Source: Otatea glauca
Taxonomy: Eukaryota; Streptophyta; Magnoliopsida; Poales; Poaceae
Reading direction: 5' to 3'
Assembly (NCBI GenBank): GCA_036346275.1
Contig: CM070713.1
Coordinates: 75,198,382-75,262,381, forward strand
Length of the DNA: 64,000 nucleotides
In this document: piece after piece, positions 10,970 to 21,554 of the stretch
Layout of the letters: the number at the start of each line of letters is the position of its first letter
Numbering within the stretch: the stretch's first letter is position 1
Notes under the pieces: model-generated
Told to the model about the DNA's origin: nothing
Database searches by the model: none
The model's input: only the letters and a program-made list of their open reading frames with translations
Position numbers and translations under genes: made by a program

Positions 10970-12334
10970 TCATATGATTTCGGCATTTTTCATCCAAAGG
11001 TTGATTTCCTCCCTAATGACGGAAACGATCCTCGTCAAAGATGCAATCGTGAATCGGGTGTATGCAAGTCTCCGATCATGGGTTCCAAATACGATTATGG
11101 TGCACTCACATAACCAACGTATATCTCGGACTTGCGGAGAGGGCCCATTGCGATCCATTGAGGGTGGTATGCAGTACATATACCATACACCCAAATTTTC
11201 TAAGATGGGAGATCTTCGGGATGATCCCGTGCACAAGCTGCATAGGAGAATGGATGTTGTAGGCCGATGGTTTGAAATTGATAAGTCTTTGCTGCGTGCG
11301 ATCGCGTGTCCCCAACAAGTGTTGGGCAAGTTACAACTCTGCAAAAGCGGTCTCGCAATGAACTTAATTCTCTTTATTAGTGCTTCTGCTAGTCCATTCT
11401 GCGTATGGACGTGCGGTATGGAGTGCTCAACTGCTATCCCTGTTGCTGTGCAATAATCATCAAATGCCTTTGAAGTAAATTCTCCGGCATTGTCCATTCT
11501 AATGGACTTCACGCGATGATCAGGGAAAGCATTCTTAATTCTTATGATCTGCGAGATCAGCTTTGCAAAAGCATGGTTTCTTGTTGACAACAAGCATACA
11601 TGCGACCATTTCGAGGAAGCATCGATGAGCACCATAAAGTATCGAAACGGCCCTGACAGGGGCTGAATCGGACCATAAATATCCTCTTGGATGCGTTCCA
11701 GGAATGCAGGGATTTCACTTTGCACTTTCATGACAGAGGGTGTAGTTATTAATTTCCCGGTGGCACATGCAGGGCACACAAAATCTTCATGATTCGGGAA
11801 ATTTTTAACATTAATGCCATGACCCTGTGAGTTGTTCACTATATTTCTCATCATTCTAAGACCAGGATGACCTAATCTACCATGCCATAAAGAAAATAAT
11901 ACAGAGCTTCTAAAAACAGTCTTCAAGGAAGTATACACTTCGGGTGCATGGATATTCGTGTAGTGCAACCCAGATTCATATGAGGGACATTTTTCTAATA
12001 CCATTTTTCCACATACCGCGTGCTTCATAATGCACAAGTATTCTTTGCCATTTTCTTCATTGGTTTCTACGTGAAAACCATTGGCGCAGATGTCTTTAAA
12101 GCTTAAGAGAGTGCGCGTTGATTCAGGGTACAAAATGGCTTCTTCAATTACCAAAGTTGTACCCATAGGCAATATAATTGTGGCTCTTCCTGAGCCGATT
12201 ACATATGAGTCGCTTCCTGCGATCGTAGTAATCTTTCCAGCGTTCTTCGTGATCGACTGGAAATACTTAGACTCTCTTAAGATGGTATTTGTTGTGCCAC
12301 TATCAACAATGCATATTTGGGCGCTACACGATTT
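10970..12334 (-). pseudogene. Copia protease-integrase segment
   Basis: This frame is open from about 12334 down to 10970. It starts after a TAA, so it lacks a natural start. First comes the aspartic protease site CIVDSGTTNT near 12.29-12.32 kb. Then comes the GAG-pre-integrase motif LWHGRLGHPG with CPACATGK, and the integrase core with an aspartate in QEDIYGPI, DNAGEF, and a glutamate in NGLAEALIK. After the core (below about 11.35 kb) the sequence no longer resembles integrase, which points to a frameshift in the C-terminal half. The frame ends without joining the RT. Confidence 0.88.
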
Positions 12335-12529
12335 TTAGATAAAAGAAATATAATTCTAATCAAACAGAGGCATTATAATTCAAATATTGCTTGTAAATGA
12401 AAGAATACTGGGATAAAGAATAAATTGCATATATATTCATGAGAGAAGTATGCTCTTCTAGAGCTTACTATTCATTATTCAAAGAAAATGCTAACAACCA
12501 TAATCTAAAAAAAAATAATGCGATTCATG

Positions 12530-13065
12530 CATTAGCGGACTTTGGACTTTCCCTTGGCCTGAAACTTCTCTTTTTCACCCTGCTCGCCCTTCTTTCTATG
12601 AATGGGCTTTCTCACCTTATAGCTATTGGCATTAACCACGTGCTGCCCTTCCAGTGGTGTGAGACATAGTTCTTGCGTAGAACATCGTCTCGCGATTCCG
12701 CAACTTGCATTACATCAATCAGTTCGCTATACTCCTTGTATGCGTCCTGACGATAGCTGCGTGCACTCTGGATAGCATTTAGGTGGAAGGTAGAGAGAGT
12801 TTTCTCAATCTTCTCCTCATCAGTGATCTTCTTGCCACATAGGGAGAGATTAGTACAAATTCTGTGCAAGGCTTTGATCGTTCTGCTCGACGGTAGGTTT
12901 CGCGTCCTGCAAGGACCCTAGACCAATCGCGACGGAGCTTCTGCCCCAAGAACGATCTTCACGTCCGATGCCCAAGTGAGGTAGTTTCGACTGTGCGGGC
13001 GGTTCTTCAAACTCACGATTCACGATGCCGAACATCTTCATGATTTCAAAATTCGACATTAGATT
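12530..13065 (-). pseudogene. Copia gag remnant
   Basis: The frame at 12612-12869 contains HRICTNLSLCGKKITDEEK followed by IEKTLSTFH and a SYRQ..YSELIDVMQVAE region, typical of the C-terminal half of plant copia gag (UBN2-type domain). The tail continues as a lysine-rich stretch to a stop near 12532. No CCHC zinc knuckle is visible. Upstream (12850-13065), a different frame carries a peptide I do not recognise. The usual N-terminal ~150 residues of gag are absent. Confidence 0.7.
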
Positions 13066-13199
13066 ATGCGTGTAATCTAATAGAAAATAGTTGTAATAAG
13101 CATAAAATATGAAAATAAATTCATATGCATTGCAATATATTAAATAAAGCAACGGATTCAAATTCATAAAGAAAATTCATAAAGCAGAGAAATAGAGCA

Positions 13200-13440
13200 A
13201 GAAAAATTAAAAATAGAGCCAAATAAATCTTCTTGATTTTCTGGCAATTTTCAAGATTTTCGCAATTTTTACGCATTTTTCTCCTTTTTTCTTTTCTTTC
13301 CCTTTCTTTCTTTTCTTTTTTTTCTTTTCTTCCGGCCGATTCGGCCCGATGGGCCTTGCCCTTTTCCCGGTTGGCCTCTTGGGCCATTGGGCGCGCCCTT
13401 CTTGGCTGCTTGGCCTTCTTGGCGAATCAAGAAAACGCAC
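13200..13440 (-). other. Purine-rich (minus-strand) low-complexity tract
   Basis: On the minus strand this is a run of GAAAAGAAAGAAAGGGAAAG-like sequence, which produces lysine/glutamate-rich frames in every phase. It is simple sequence between the gag remnant and the GC-rich block and is unlikely to be coding. Confidence 0.6.
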
Positions 13441-14560
13441 GCGCAACGCCGTGCTTCTTGGCCATTGGGAACCCTAGCCGCCATGCTTGCTCCGAAAAGT
13501 GCAGCTTGTGCTTGTATATGTGTGGCAATGCAAGCAAGCAGAGACGAGCGAGGCGCGGCGGCGGGGCGAAGTCGCGGGAACCCGGCGATCGGCGACGGTG
13601 CGGGCGGCTGCATGGCCAATGCAAGAACGGCCGCGACCAGTATGGGCGCGGCGCGGCGCGTGAGCTCGGCGGTCGATTGCGAAGTCGACCGGGTGGCGCC
13701 ACGGGCGAGCGGCGGCGCTCACGGCCGGGTCGGCGTGGTTTAGGGGCGACGCGGTGGCGCGAGCTCAAGCGATCGAGGCGGGCGGCGACGCGGCGGCGGC
13801 GTGGGCGGACCGAGGCCGGTGGCGCCAGGCGACTGACGCGCTTGGCGGCATGAGCGTGAGGCGAGACTTGGGCGTCGGCTACGCGGAGGCCGAGATTTGG
13901 GCGTCGCGCTGCGGAGGCCGAGTTGGGCGGCAAGCGCAAGGCCGACGGCAGCGCAATGCGCGGCGCTGCGAGTCAAGCCGGGCGGCGACGGCGGCGGCGA
14001 GGCTGCGCTTCTTGCGTGCTGGCGAGGCGGATGGCGACGACATCGGGCCGACATCAAGCTGGCGGCAGAGCAACGGCGCTGGCGGCGTTCGTCTGCGGCC
14101 GAAGAAGCGCGGGCGCAGGCGCCGTCGTCGGCGCCTAGCGATGGCGATCGCCGTCGGGGTCCGGCCGGCGCGGAGTCAAGGTGGCGCACGCAGCCGACTT
14201 AGCGAGGTGACGCATGCTGCGAAGGCGGGATGCCGTGGCGGCAGCAATGGCGCGGGGCGACGGCCGGCAGGGCTCGCCTGTTGGAGGCGGCCGGCGCTTT
14301 GGGGCGACGCGCGACAGAAGCGGCGGCGCAATGGCTGCGGCGCGGTGATGGCAGGCGGGGCGCTGCGTCTTGTGGTGGCCGAGGCGGGGCGCTGGCGGGT
14401 AGCGGGCGTCGGCCAGCGTCTGCGTGTCGGCCGACGGAGCGACTTCATCGCGCGGCGGCGCAGCGCCGCTAACGAGGGCAGGCGCCTGGCGCGCTGCTGC
14501 AGGGCGGACGTCGCTTGTCGGCATCGTCGCGCTTCGTGCGCGTAAACCGAGGCGATAGCC
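13441..14560. other. GC-rich block inside the copia element, origin unknown
   Basis: About 1.1 kb of very GC-rich sequence dominated by GGCGGCGACG and GCGGCG phrases. Large overlapping open frames run on both strands (for example 13754-14545 plus), all of simple alanine/arginine/glycine-rich composition without a recognisable domain. The rest of this element is AT-rich, and related elements normally have gag coding at this position. It may be captured host DNA or an expanded leader. Composition alone cannot decide. Confidence 0.6.
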
Positions 14561-14739
14561 TTTCTTTTTTTCTTTTCTGGATGTAAAGATGCTTCATGTG
14601 TACTGTTGCTTTGTGTCATTGTAGCTTCTTGCCACGTGACTAACGCAGTACCGATGCGTAGGTTAGATGCATGCATAGAAAACAATAGCGATTAGATTCA
14701 ATCGCCGAAACCCACCTCTTCTCACCTTTTCAATTCGAT

Positions 14740-14766
14740 CTCGGTGAGAGCTTCGTGCTGATAACG
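14740..14766 (-). other. Candidate primer binding site of the copia element
   Basis: Directly inside the 5' LTR (right copy), the minus strand reads CGTTATCAGCACGAAGCTC. The TATCAGCACGA segment lies where the tRNA primer pairs. It differs from the usual TGGTATCAGAGC of plant copia elements, so this call rests mainly on position. Confidence 0.5.
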
Positions 14767-14993
14767 TGTTAAGGAACCTCGCTATCGAATAGTCCGGGGT
14801 TCCCGAACAGATCTGAATTGGAGAACAGAAAGAGAGAGAGACACAGGTATATGGGGAACGACGACGGAATTCTTTATTGCTTTCTGATTTCATGTACATT
14901 AGGGGGGATCCCTCCTCCTTTTATGGCGCTCATCCAGGGTTTTGGCTAAGGAACCACATGGACCTTCCAATGGACTATTAGGGTTTCTTAACA
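14767..14993 (-). repeat. Copia element: 5' LTR (right copy)
   Basis: It is 227 bp, starts TGTTAAGGAACC and ends CTTAACA, followed by the right target duplication CAATG (14994-14998). It should hold the promoter of the minus-strand element. The sequence TTTTATGGCGC in this copy corresponds to TTTTATAGTGC in the other. Confidence 0.92.
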
Positions 14994-14998
14994 CAATG

Positions 14999-15982
14999 CA
15001 TGCACTCCGCGGTGGCAGTTCCGCGATTTCGTCCGTCCCTAGCGGCCATCCATCCGAGTCTCGCCCCGATGGTAAATTTTATCCTTGTATTGTTATCGCT
15101 CCCGCGGCTCACCTGGAAGCGACAGACGGTACCCGGCGGTTGTGCCCAGGCGACGGACGGCGAGGGGAGGCACACTTCGTCCACGGTCCACCGTTTTTTA
15201 AGTGGCGCGTAACACCGCTGCGCCGAGCCGCCGAGTTCAGGTTCTCACTAATGCTTGCACCCGTCCGTTCGTTTATTTATGCTTTTGCTGTGTTGGTTGC
15301 TCGGGGGCCGGGGCGATCCATCTGGAGCTATGGAAAATTAACTGCAACGACGAAGAGAAGAGAACCATCAATCGATCGATCAATCAATCATAGGCGTCCT
15401 TCGGACTTTGACCCTCTCTTTACGACCCGGTAGACTAGTCTGAACTCTGAACCAGTGGTAGCATCCGATGAGTGAATCCTACCTAGGCCATAGCATGGTA
15501 GCTTGAATCGATATTTACTGTGCAATCCTTAGTCTTGGGAAGCTGGATGCTTATGCATGAAGTTGCACATCTGAGTGTGAAAGGAGACGTGATCAAGCAG
15601 GTTCTCGCATTTCTCAGTCTTGCCATCAAAGATGCCACGTTTCTCTTTGCGTGTGCATATAAGTTCTAGGGCCCAGGGGACAGGGTATGGGCAAACTGGA
15701 AACGGTAAGAATATCGACTCCACTATCTCCTCAAGCTGCTGCTGCTGCACGTGTCCCGTTGTACAGATTCCATCGGAGCTCCCTAAATTCCATTCCCAAA
15801 ATGCCCAATCTGTGATGGCTACACGTCACCCGATCGTGAGCAATTCGGAGTTTTTTTTTCCTCCCGACGTTTTTCCCAAATATGGCCTCAGTTTGAATAA
15901 TTTGTAAAACTAGCTCCGTTATTGACGCTTCAGAGCGGGGCCTACTAGCCTCCCACGCCTAGGATTGCAGGAGGTGGGAGTT
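14999..15982. other. Gene-free stretch
   Basis: This is the right flank of the copia insertion. Short frames on both strands (for example 14942-15433) cross the LTR boundary and are not genes. A short CAATCGATCGATCAATCAAT microsatellite lies near 15368. Nothing else was recognised. Confidence 0.5.
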
Positions 15983-16544
15983 GACACGAATTTGCTGATC
16001 ACTCCCAACTAATTAATCAATTAATCACCTTGCTTAATTAATCAATCTTTTAATACATTGCTTAATCAACCTCTTAATTAGTACACCACTTAGTCACGTA
16101 ATTAATCCACTCTCCTAATCTTGCAACATGCTGAGGTAGTGGTGCTCGCAAGGGATATACCTAGCTTTTGGTACGAGACAACTGTGCTACCAAACTCCGC
16201 TTGCACGGCAGCTCTGGTACCGCGGTGGACCCATCTTATCTATAGTGATTGAAGGTGCTATCACAGCGCCGATAACTTGCCGCAGTAAGGGAGCGCAGCG
16301 GGCGACACCTGTCGCTACTTCTACGGTTGAGGACAAGATTATTTTTTCAAATTGGTTCGTGCATAGGCTACATTTATGAGAAAAAAGTGTGGGTTGCTAT
16401 GTGTTAGGGTAAGGGTTGGGTAGAGGCCTAAATTAGACAAACTTCACCCTCTCTTTCATGTGTAAGATGCCAATATACTGTTACAAGGAAGAGATTACCC
16501 CATGATAAATACACCCATCCACCAAGAACCCACCCAAATGAATT
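15983..16544. repeat. Large direct repeat, copy 1
   Basis: The segment from GACACGAATTTGCTGATCAC to ACCCAAATGAATTC is repeated in the same orientation at 17299-17857 with an estimated 92-94% identity. It starts with an AATTAATCAATTAATCA-rich part and ends with CACCCTCTCTTTCATGTGTA and following bases. It lacks TG..CA ends, and no primer binding site follows it. A duplicated fragment of an older transposon fits better than a pair of LTRs. Confidence 0.8.
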
Positions 16545-17298
16545 CGCACACACACGCACGCGCACGCGCGTTCGCGTATTTTCGCTTGAAAATTCGCGTG
16601 ACTTGCGACGAGCGATCGCGCCGCGTCGTAGTGTGTCTCCTGGCATTTCGAAATCACCTTTTGTTTTGCTGAACCTTGCAATTATCTCTCCATCAAATCT
16701 GTTTAAATGTGATTTAAACATCTATTTCAATTCAGTGTAATTGTCATAAACACCGTTAATTACTAGTGAGTTAATTGACATTAAGCTGTCAGTTACTAGT
16801 AACTGACATAATGTGGTCAGTTACTGGTATGTATGTATATAAACTCCTGGAGACGTCCAGGACAGTAACATACTGAATTTCTCCTCCATTCTTCCTCATC
16901 TCTAGATAGATGTACTGTTGTGTTGAGCTGTTGAACCTCGCCGGCCTTCCTCCTCGGTGTGCACCGTGAAGGAGTGTGAGCGGTATCTCCGAACCATTGC
17001 CGCAGAGTTCACCTGCACGGGGCTGCAACAAGGTTTCTGAGCAGCGCATCAGCGCGACCGCTCTGCTTCTTCCTCGACATCGACTACTTCTACGACTGCG
17101 TCTGCGCTGCGCTGCTTCCTATTCTCCAGCAAGCCCAACTATAAGTAGTTTGTGTGATAGATCAACTACGTTAATATACAATTCTTGAGTATTTTCTGGA
17201 GTACAATGTGTTGCCTGCTGTTTTATGCATCTCTAGTCTTATGTTACTTTTGCCTCAATATAAAATCTGGAAAAAAAATATTGCGCATTTTTCCAACA
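16545..17298. other. Spacer between the direct repeats, LTR-like
   Basis: It opens with CACACACACGCACGCGCACG simple sequence. It then holds a perfect 20-bp palindrome (16788-16807), a TATATAAACTCC promoter-like motif near 16846 and a polyadenylation-like AATATAAAATC near 17258, and it ends TTTTTCCAACA. This TATA-to-polyA layout with a CA end is like a solo copia LTR of roughly 500-560 bp inserted between the repeats. I could not find its left TG end or a target duplication. Confidence 0.4.
16788..16807. repeat. Perfect 20-bp palindrome
   Basis: GTCAGTTACTAGTAACTGAC reads the same on both strands, and the half-site GTCAGTTACT recurs at about 16818. It lies about 40 bp upstream of a TATATAAA motif, where LTR enhancers often sit. 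It may be a dimeric regulator site or part of the retrotransposon LTR. Confidence 0.6.
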
Positions 17299-17857
17299 GA
17301 CACGAATTTGCTGATCACTCCCAAGTAATTAATCAATTAATCACCTTGCTTAATTAATCAATCTTTTAACGCATTGCTTAATCAATCTCTTAATTAGTAC
17401 ACCACTTAGTCACGTAATTAATCCACTCTCCTAATCTTGCAACATGCTGAGGTAGTGGTGCTCGGAAGCGATATACGGAGCTTTTGGTATGAGACAACTG
17501 TGCTACCAAACTCCCGTGCACGACAGCTCTGTTATCGTGGTGAACCCAACTTATCTGTAGTGATTGATGGTGCTATCACAGCACCGACAACTTGCCGCAG
17601 TAAGGGAGCGCAGCGGGAGACACCTGTCGCTGCTTCTACGGTTGAGGACAAGATTATTTTTTCAAATTGGTTCGCGCAGAGGCTACATTTATGAGAAAAA
17701 AGTGTTGGTTGCTGTGTGTTAGGGTAGGGGGTGTGTAGAGGCCTAAATTAGACAAACTGCACCCTCTCTTTCATGTGTAAGATGCCAATATACTGTTACA
17801 AAGAAGAGATTACCCCGTGATAAATACATCCATCCACCAAGAACCCGGCCAAATGAA
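17299..17857. repeat. Large direct repeat, copy 2
   Basis: This is the partner of 15983-16544, from GACACGAATTTGCTGATCAC to GGCCAAATGAATTC. The differences are mostly scattered substitutions and 1-bp indels. After this point the sequences diverge at once. The distance between the two starts is about 1.3 kb. Confidence 0.8.
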
Positions 17858-18048
17858 TTCAATTTATATGCGCAGGATGTGAGAGTAACAACATTTAAGA
17901 GTAGCAATGAATTGGAGTAAATGGAAACCAGAAATAGCTGTCCAATGTATCTTCCTTAGTCCTCACAGTCACAGGCCATGAAATCTGCTTTTACTTCCCA
18001 CTTCCATCACATTTGTTTTCTATTGTGACGACTTTGCTAGTCCTCATA

Positions 18049-18420
18049 GAGTGCGTTTGGTTGGGTGAACGATGATGAACGGAATAGGATGATACAAGAT
18101 GGATGGGATAATCCTGGATAAGATGGTACGGGGAGGGTGTTTGGTTGTCTGAATGGAATGATACATGATTTTATTTGGTTGCTTGGATGGAATGGTACGG
18201 GATGGTACGAGATGATGTTTGGTTGGATGGATGAAGTTAGTATGGTAAGCTTTATCACTAGTGGTACGGGATGGTACAGCATATTTGAGGAATATTTCTA
18301 GAATCTGTACCACTCCGTCCCGTACAAGATGGTTCCATACACTCAACCAAACGCATGTATCAAAATATATTCTGTATCATCTCATCCCGTTTATCCTCGT
18401 TCACTCAACCAAACGCACCA
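18049..18420. mobile_element. Tourist-like MITE with GTGCGTTTGGTTG ends
   Basis: The left end GTGCGTTTGGTTGGGTGAAC (18051) pairs with the right end GTTCACTCAACCAAACGCAC (to 18418), about 20-26 bp of near-perfect inverted repeat. The interior repeats TGGTACGGGATGGTACGAGA-type phrases and has no coding capacity. TTA follows on the right (18421-18423) and ATA lies on the left, so the 3-bp target is not clean. The ends resemble the larger element at 52868-54297. Confidence 0.75.
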
Positions 18421-18423
18421 TTA

Positions 18424-19195
18424 CTTTTTTTTTCTTCAAATCTAGCTCTCTTCCGATTGCAATTGCAAATCTAACCCCTCTAACGTGCTCCCGCGCTCCC
18501 ATACATCAGGAGGCAGCCTCCCGCACTCGCTGGTCATGGCAGGTCGGGTCCCCTTCGCTCACCAGCCTCTCGTGCCCGCTAGCCGTGGCAGTGCGTGCTT
18601 CCACGCCGTCGGTCGGCTGTCGTGCTTGCCTGCCGTTGCCCACTTCCGAGTTCCCAGGACGCGATAAGCCAACTCCGCAGTAGGGAGCATGAGAGCATGG
18701 TAAAGATAGCTAGATTTGTATTTTTACTTGTAAAAGGACTAGATTTGAAAAACAAGCAAGGTAAAAAGTGCTAGAAAAGTTATCAGTTCTTATCAGAACT
18801 ACGTGATCTCTTGCCTTGAAAAAAACTACATGACCTCTTCGGAAGATTTAGTACATCTAATGTGTCATAAACACATGATGCAGCAATGGACTACAGGGAA
18901 TTGAATTAATTGGCGAGGTCTAAGATGCATTTGACCAAGCATCCACAACGAAAAATTACCGGTATTCCATTGATTTCTACACCTTTGGCTTTCTTTCCTC
19001 AAATTGAATTTCAGTTTGAAGTCAATATTACCGCCGCAATTCTTTAACATGACAATATTCTTTCTAGTAAGACACAAATAGGAAAAATCTTATTTACCCT
19101 CATGACTCCAACCATATAAGTAAACCCAATCCATTTTGGTTTTCTTCTATTAATTCAGAACCTACTGAGATTCAAAGGACACTAGAAACTTATAC
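18424..19195. other. Gene-free stretch
   Basis: A short GC-rich patch at about 18480-18690 holds frames up to 140 codons without a recognisable domain. The remainder is AT-rich and unremarkable. Confidence 0.45.
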
Positions 19196-19660
19196 GCGGC
19201 GTGCCACGCCGCAGGCGTCGCTCTCCACGCGAGCAAATCGAGAAAACGCGTGATCGACGCTTCATACACGGGCAAATCGAGAAAACGCGTGAAAGGACCT
19301 TGAAAGAATGTTGTGTTTTCCGCAAAAGGGCTTAAACGTAATGCTAGAAAAACGCAAAAAAAGGACATAAATGCAATGTATATTTTTTTTCTAAAAAAAG
19401 GAACTGAATTTTTTTTTCCGAAAAGGACCTAATCGTAATTCCGTTTTTTTTTGTAAAAAGGACCTGAGCGCAAGCCTTAAAAATGCATAAAGGACCTAGA
19501 CGTAATATATATATTTTTTTCAGGAAAAATGACCTAACCGTATTTTCTTTTCGAAAAAATGACCTAAATGTAATTTTCTTTTGAAAAAAGGCCCAGACGT
19601 AATTTTTTTTCACCGGCTCGGCTCAAGCCGCGAGCCGAATCTAAGCTCCTACGGCTCAAA
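19196..19660 (+). repeat. T-rich dispersed repeat, copy B
   Basis: It has the same order of parts as 384-881: GCGGCGTGCCACGCCGCAGG, two GCAAATCGAGAAAACGCG motifs, a series of AAAGGACCTAA..CGTAAT units with T runs, and a closing GGCTCGGCTCAAGCCGCGAG. The orientation is the same as copy A. It has no coding frame. Confidence 0.7.
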
Positions 19661-21265
19661 CGAACGAGGAGGCCGGAAGTCTTCCGGTATTAGTAGAAGG
19701 TGATGTTCCACAATTCGATACCAGAAATTTACCTTGTTTTCAATATAAATGCAAACGATTGTCCTTATTTTTAATGCAGTTGGTGTTGTCATGCCGTACT
19801 AGTAATTATTTGTTCCAAAAAAAAGTCAATGCACATCACATCGACGTTCACCTTTGATGTATGAGAGTCACTTCTAGATGTCACAAAACAAGGAATACTA
19901 GACATAGTCGTCAATCAAACACGCCTACCGACGGGGAGCAGAGCAAGAAGTACTCTTTAAACGTCCAAAAGAAAGGTTAAGCTAAGTAGGAGTTCTCGCT
20001 ACTCAGGTCTTGTCTAGGATTTAAGTTAGTTTCAGCGTTCGAAAAAACAATAATTCTTTAAATAATTTAGCTTTTAAGCTGTTTTCTATAAGCTAGAAAT
20101 AATATATAGCAAAAGTCAAAAACTGAAAGCGAGTTTGAATTTGCTTTCTTAGTTTATTACTAAGAAAAATTAGCTAATTGTCAAACGGTCTCTTATAAAA
20201 AAACTACAGCTGATTTTCAATCTACAAAACCATAAATCAGCTCTTCAAAAAAGCTACGGCTCTCCAAAGTCCAAACAAACCCTCAAACTAATTAGCGAAT
20301 CCAAGTTTGGAAGCACATGTTTTTTTTTACAAGTTCATCGCGCATCATTATTCTATGATTCTACAACCAGAGATTTCAGAATCTTAGGTTTAGAAGCACC
20401 TGATTTTTTTCGTAAACAAATTGGCGAATCCAAGTTTGGAGCTTGCGGTTAGAGAACTGATCTGCCATGCATGCACATAAAAGTTGTGTTTTGACATCAT
20501 ATATTCATATCTACCAAGAGGAGTGCGAGGCCATGAAAGCGCCAACATGCTGGTTTGCTTGCTCCACTGTTAAGACCCAACCCCATAGAACGAAGTGACG
20601 AGTTCGATCTTTTGGTTTTGGATCCCAAATACCCATCACATTTGGGACAGCAACAATTTAATGTCAGTTCGTTTCTTTCCAGGTCGCCGTCTCGGATCTG
20701 GGGCATGCAGCTGTGAGTTGTGATCCGGCCCAGTTGTCGAACGGAAACTGAAGCCAAAGTTGGATGTAAGATTCTGGTTTACAGAGGTACATCGAATGGT
20801 TTTACATGATCCCATGGAGCATGTAATCAATCCAGCTTATTCACGATGAACGAGCATAATATCAAGCTAAATCAGTATAAAGTTCCACCTCGTGTATATA
20901 ATTCCACTCTAAAATGCTGGTATGATACGCTTTGAAAGACATTCACAAGTATCAACTCACTTGGAAAAACCATATACCTGAGCATATACTAGTGCAAGCT
21001 TTTGCATCATGGATTACCAATTCCAACAATTCAAGCTCTGCAAAAAAAAAAAAAAAAAAGTGCTAAAATTTAATCAGGAACATAAAGGGAGTACGATGTT
21101 AATAAAGTAGGATGATTCGCGCTTTCAATACCCTAACATGGTCATGTGTCATCGTGTTCATAGTAACGTACTTACGACAGTGATCGAAATATAATACTCC
21201 ATTTTCTTGGCAAGTGTATTTTGCTTCGGCACCAAGATTAAGAGCAAATTAAATCAAGAAAATGG
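19661..21265. other. Gene-free stretch
   Basis: AT-rich sequence with only short frames. At 20040-20290 there are AAAGCTACGGCTCTCCAAAG and AAACTACAGCTGATTTT phrases and a terminal CAAACAAACCCTCAAAC, reminiscent of a hAT-type MITE end, but no partner end or target duplication was found. A 19-bp A run lies near 21041. Confidence 0.4.
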
Positions 21266-21267
21266 TA

Positions 21268-21552
21268 CTTCCTCTGTTCAAAAATATAATACGTATTTTG
21301 GCTTTGCACAAGGATTAAAGTTACGCTGAAAATGAGAAAGGTACGAGAGAATATGACTTAGTTGTCCACACTTAATTGTCTTAGAAGATGAAAGATAGTA
21401 CTTTGTGCGGTGGTAATGAATAAATGCATATGATTGATTGAGAATAAATAAGGGTATAGAAAGAAATGTCTCGTTAAATCTACATACAAGTCTTATATTT
21501 ATAAACAAAACAATTCAGAAAATAAGTGTTATAAACTTGGATGGAGAGAGAG
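21268..21552. mobile_element. Stowaway-like MITE (Tc1/mariner type)
   Basis: TA (21266-21267) precedes CTTCCTCTGTTCAAAAATAT, and the right end ATAAACTTGGATGGAGAGAG is followed by TA (21553-21554). The TIRs are of the CTCCCTCCGTTC kind, with the TA target typical of Stowaway elements. It is 285 bp and non-coding. It lies about 2.1 kb upstream of the ROC8-like start codon and carries TAAATGCA at 21421. Confidence 0.75.
21421..21428 (+). promoter_or_regulatory. L1-box-like site TAAATGCA upstream of ROC8
   Basis: TAAATGCA matches the L1 box (TAAATG(C/T)A), which HD-ZIP IV proteins bind in epidermal promoters. HD-ZIP IV genes are often regulated through such boxes. It is about 2.24 kb upstream of the start codon and inside a MITE. 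An 8-bp match can occur by chance, so function is conjecture. Confidence 0.3.
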
Positions 21553-21554
21553 TA

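Larger units (their letters stand above)
8257..14993 (-). mobile_element. Copia LTR retrotransposon, minus strand, defective
   Basis: The element is 6,737 bp, bounded by 227-bp LTRs (TGTTAAG...CTTAACA) and the duplication CAATG. Coding order on the minus strand is gag remnant (about 13.06-12.53 kb), protease and integrase (12.33-10.97 kb), then reverse transcriptase and RNase H (about 10.2-8.75 kb). This PR-IN-RT-RH order defines Ty1/copia. The LTRs differ at about 9 of 227 positions (roughly 96% identical by eye), so insertion is fairly recent, yet the coding region is broken by frameshifts and stops. The gag N-terminus is missing, and a GC-rich block of unknown origin fills 13.44-14.55 kb. 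Confidence 0.92.

Noticed and set aside
13121..13446. Lys/Glu-rich minus-strand frames
   Set aside because: They are translations of a purine-rich simple tract.
13754..14545. 263-codon plus-strand frame and other large frames in the GC-rich block
   Set aside because: Simple Ala/Arg/Gly-rich composition, equally long frames on the opposite strand and no domain. GC-rich DNA lacks stops by chance.
15983..17857. LTR pair of a small retrotransposon formed by the 560-bp repeats
   Set aside because: No TG..CA termini, no primer site after copy 1, no purine tract before copy 2 and no target duplication.
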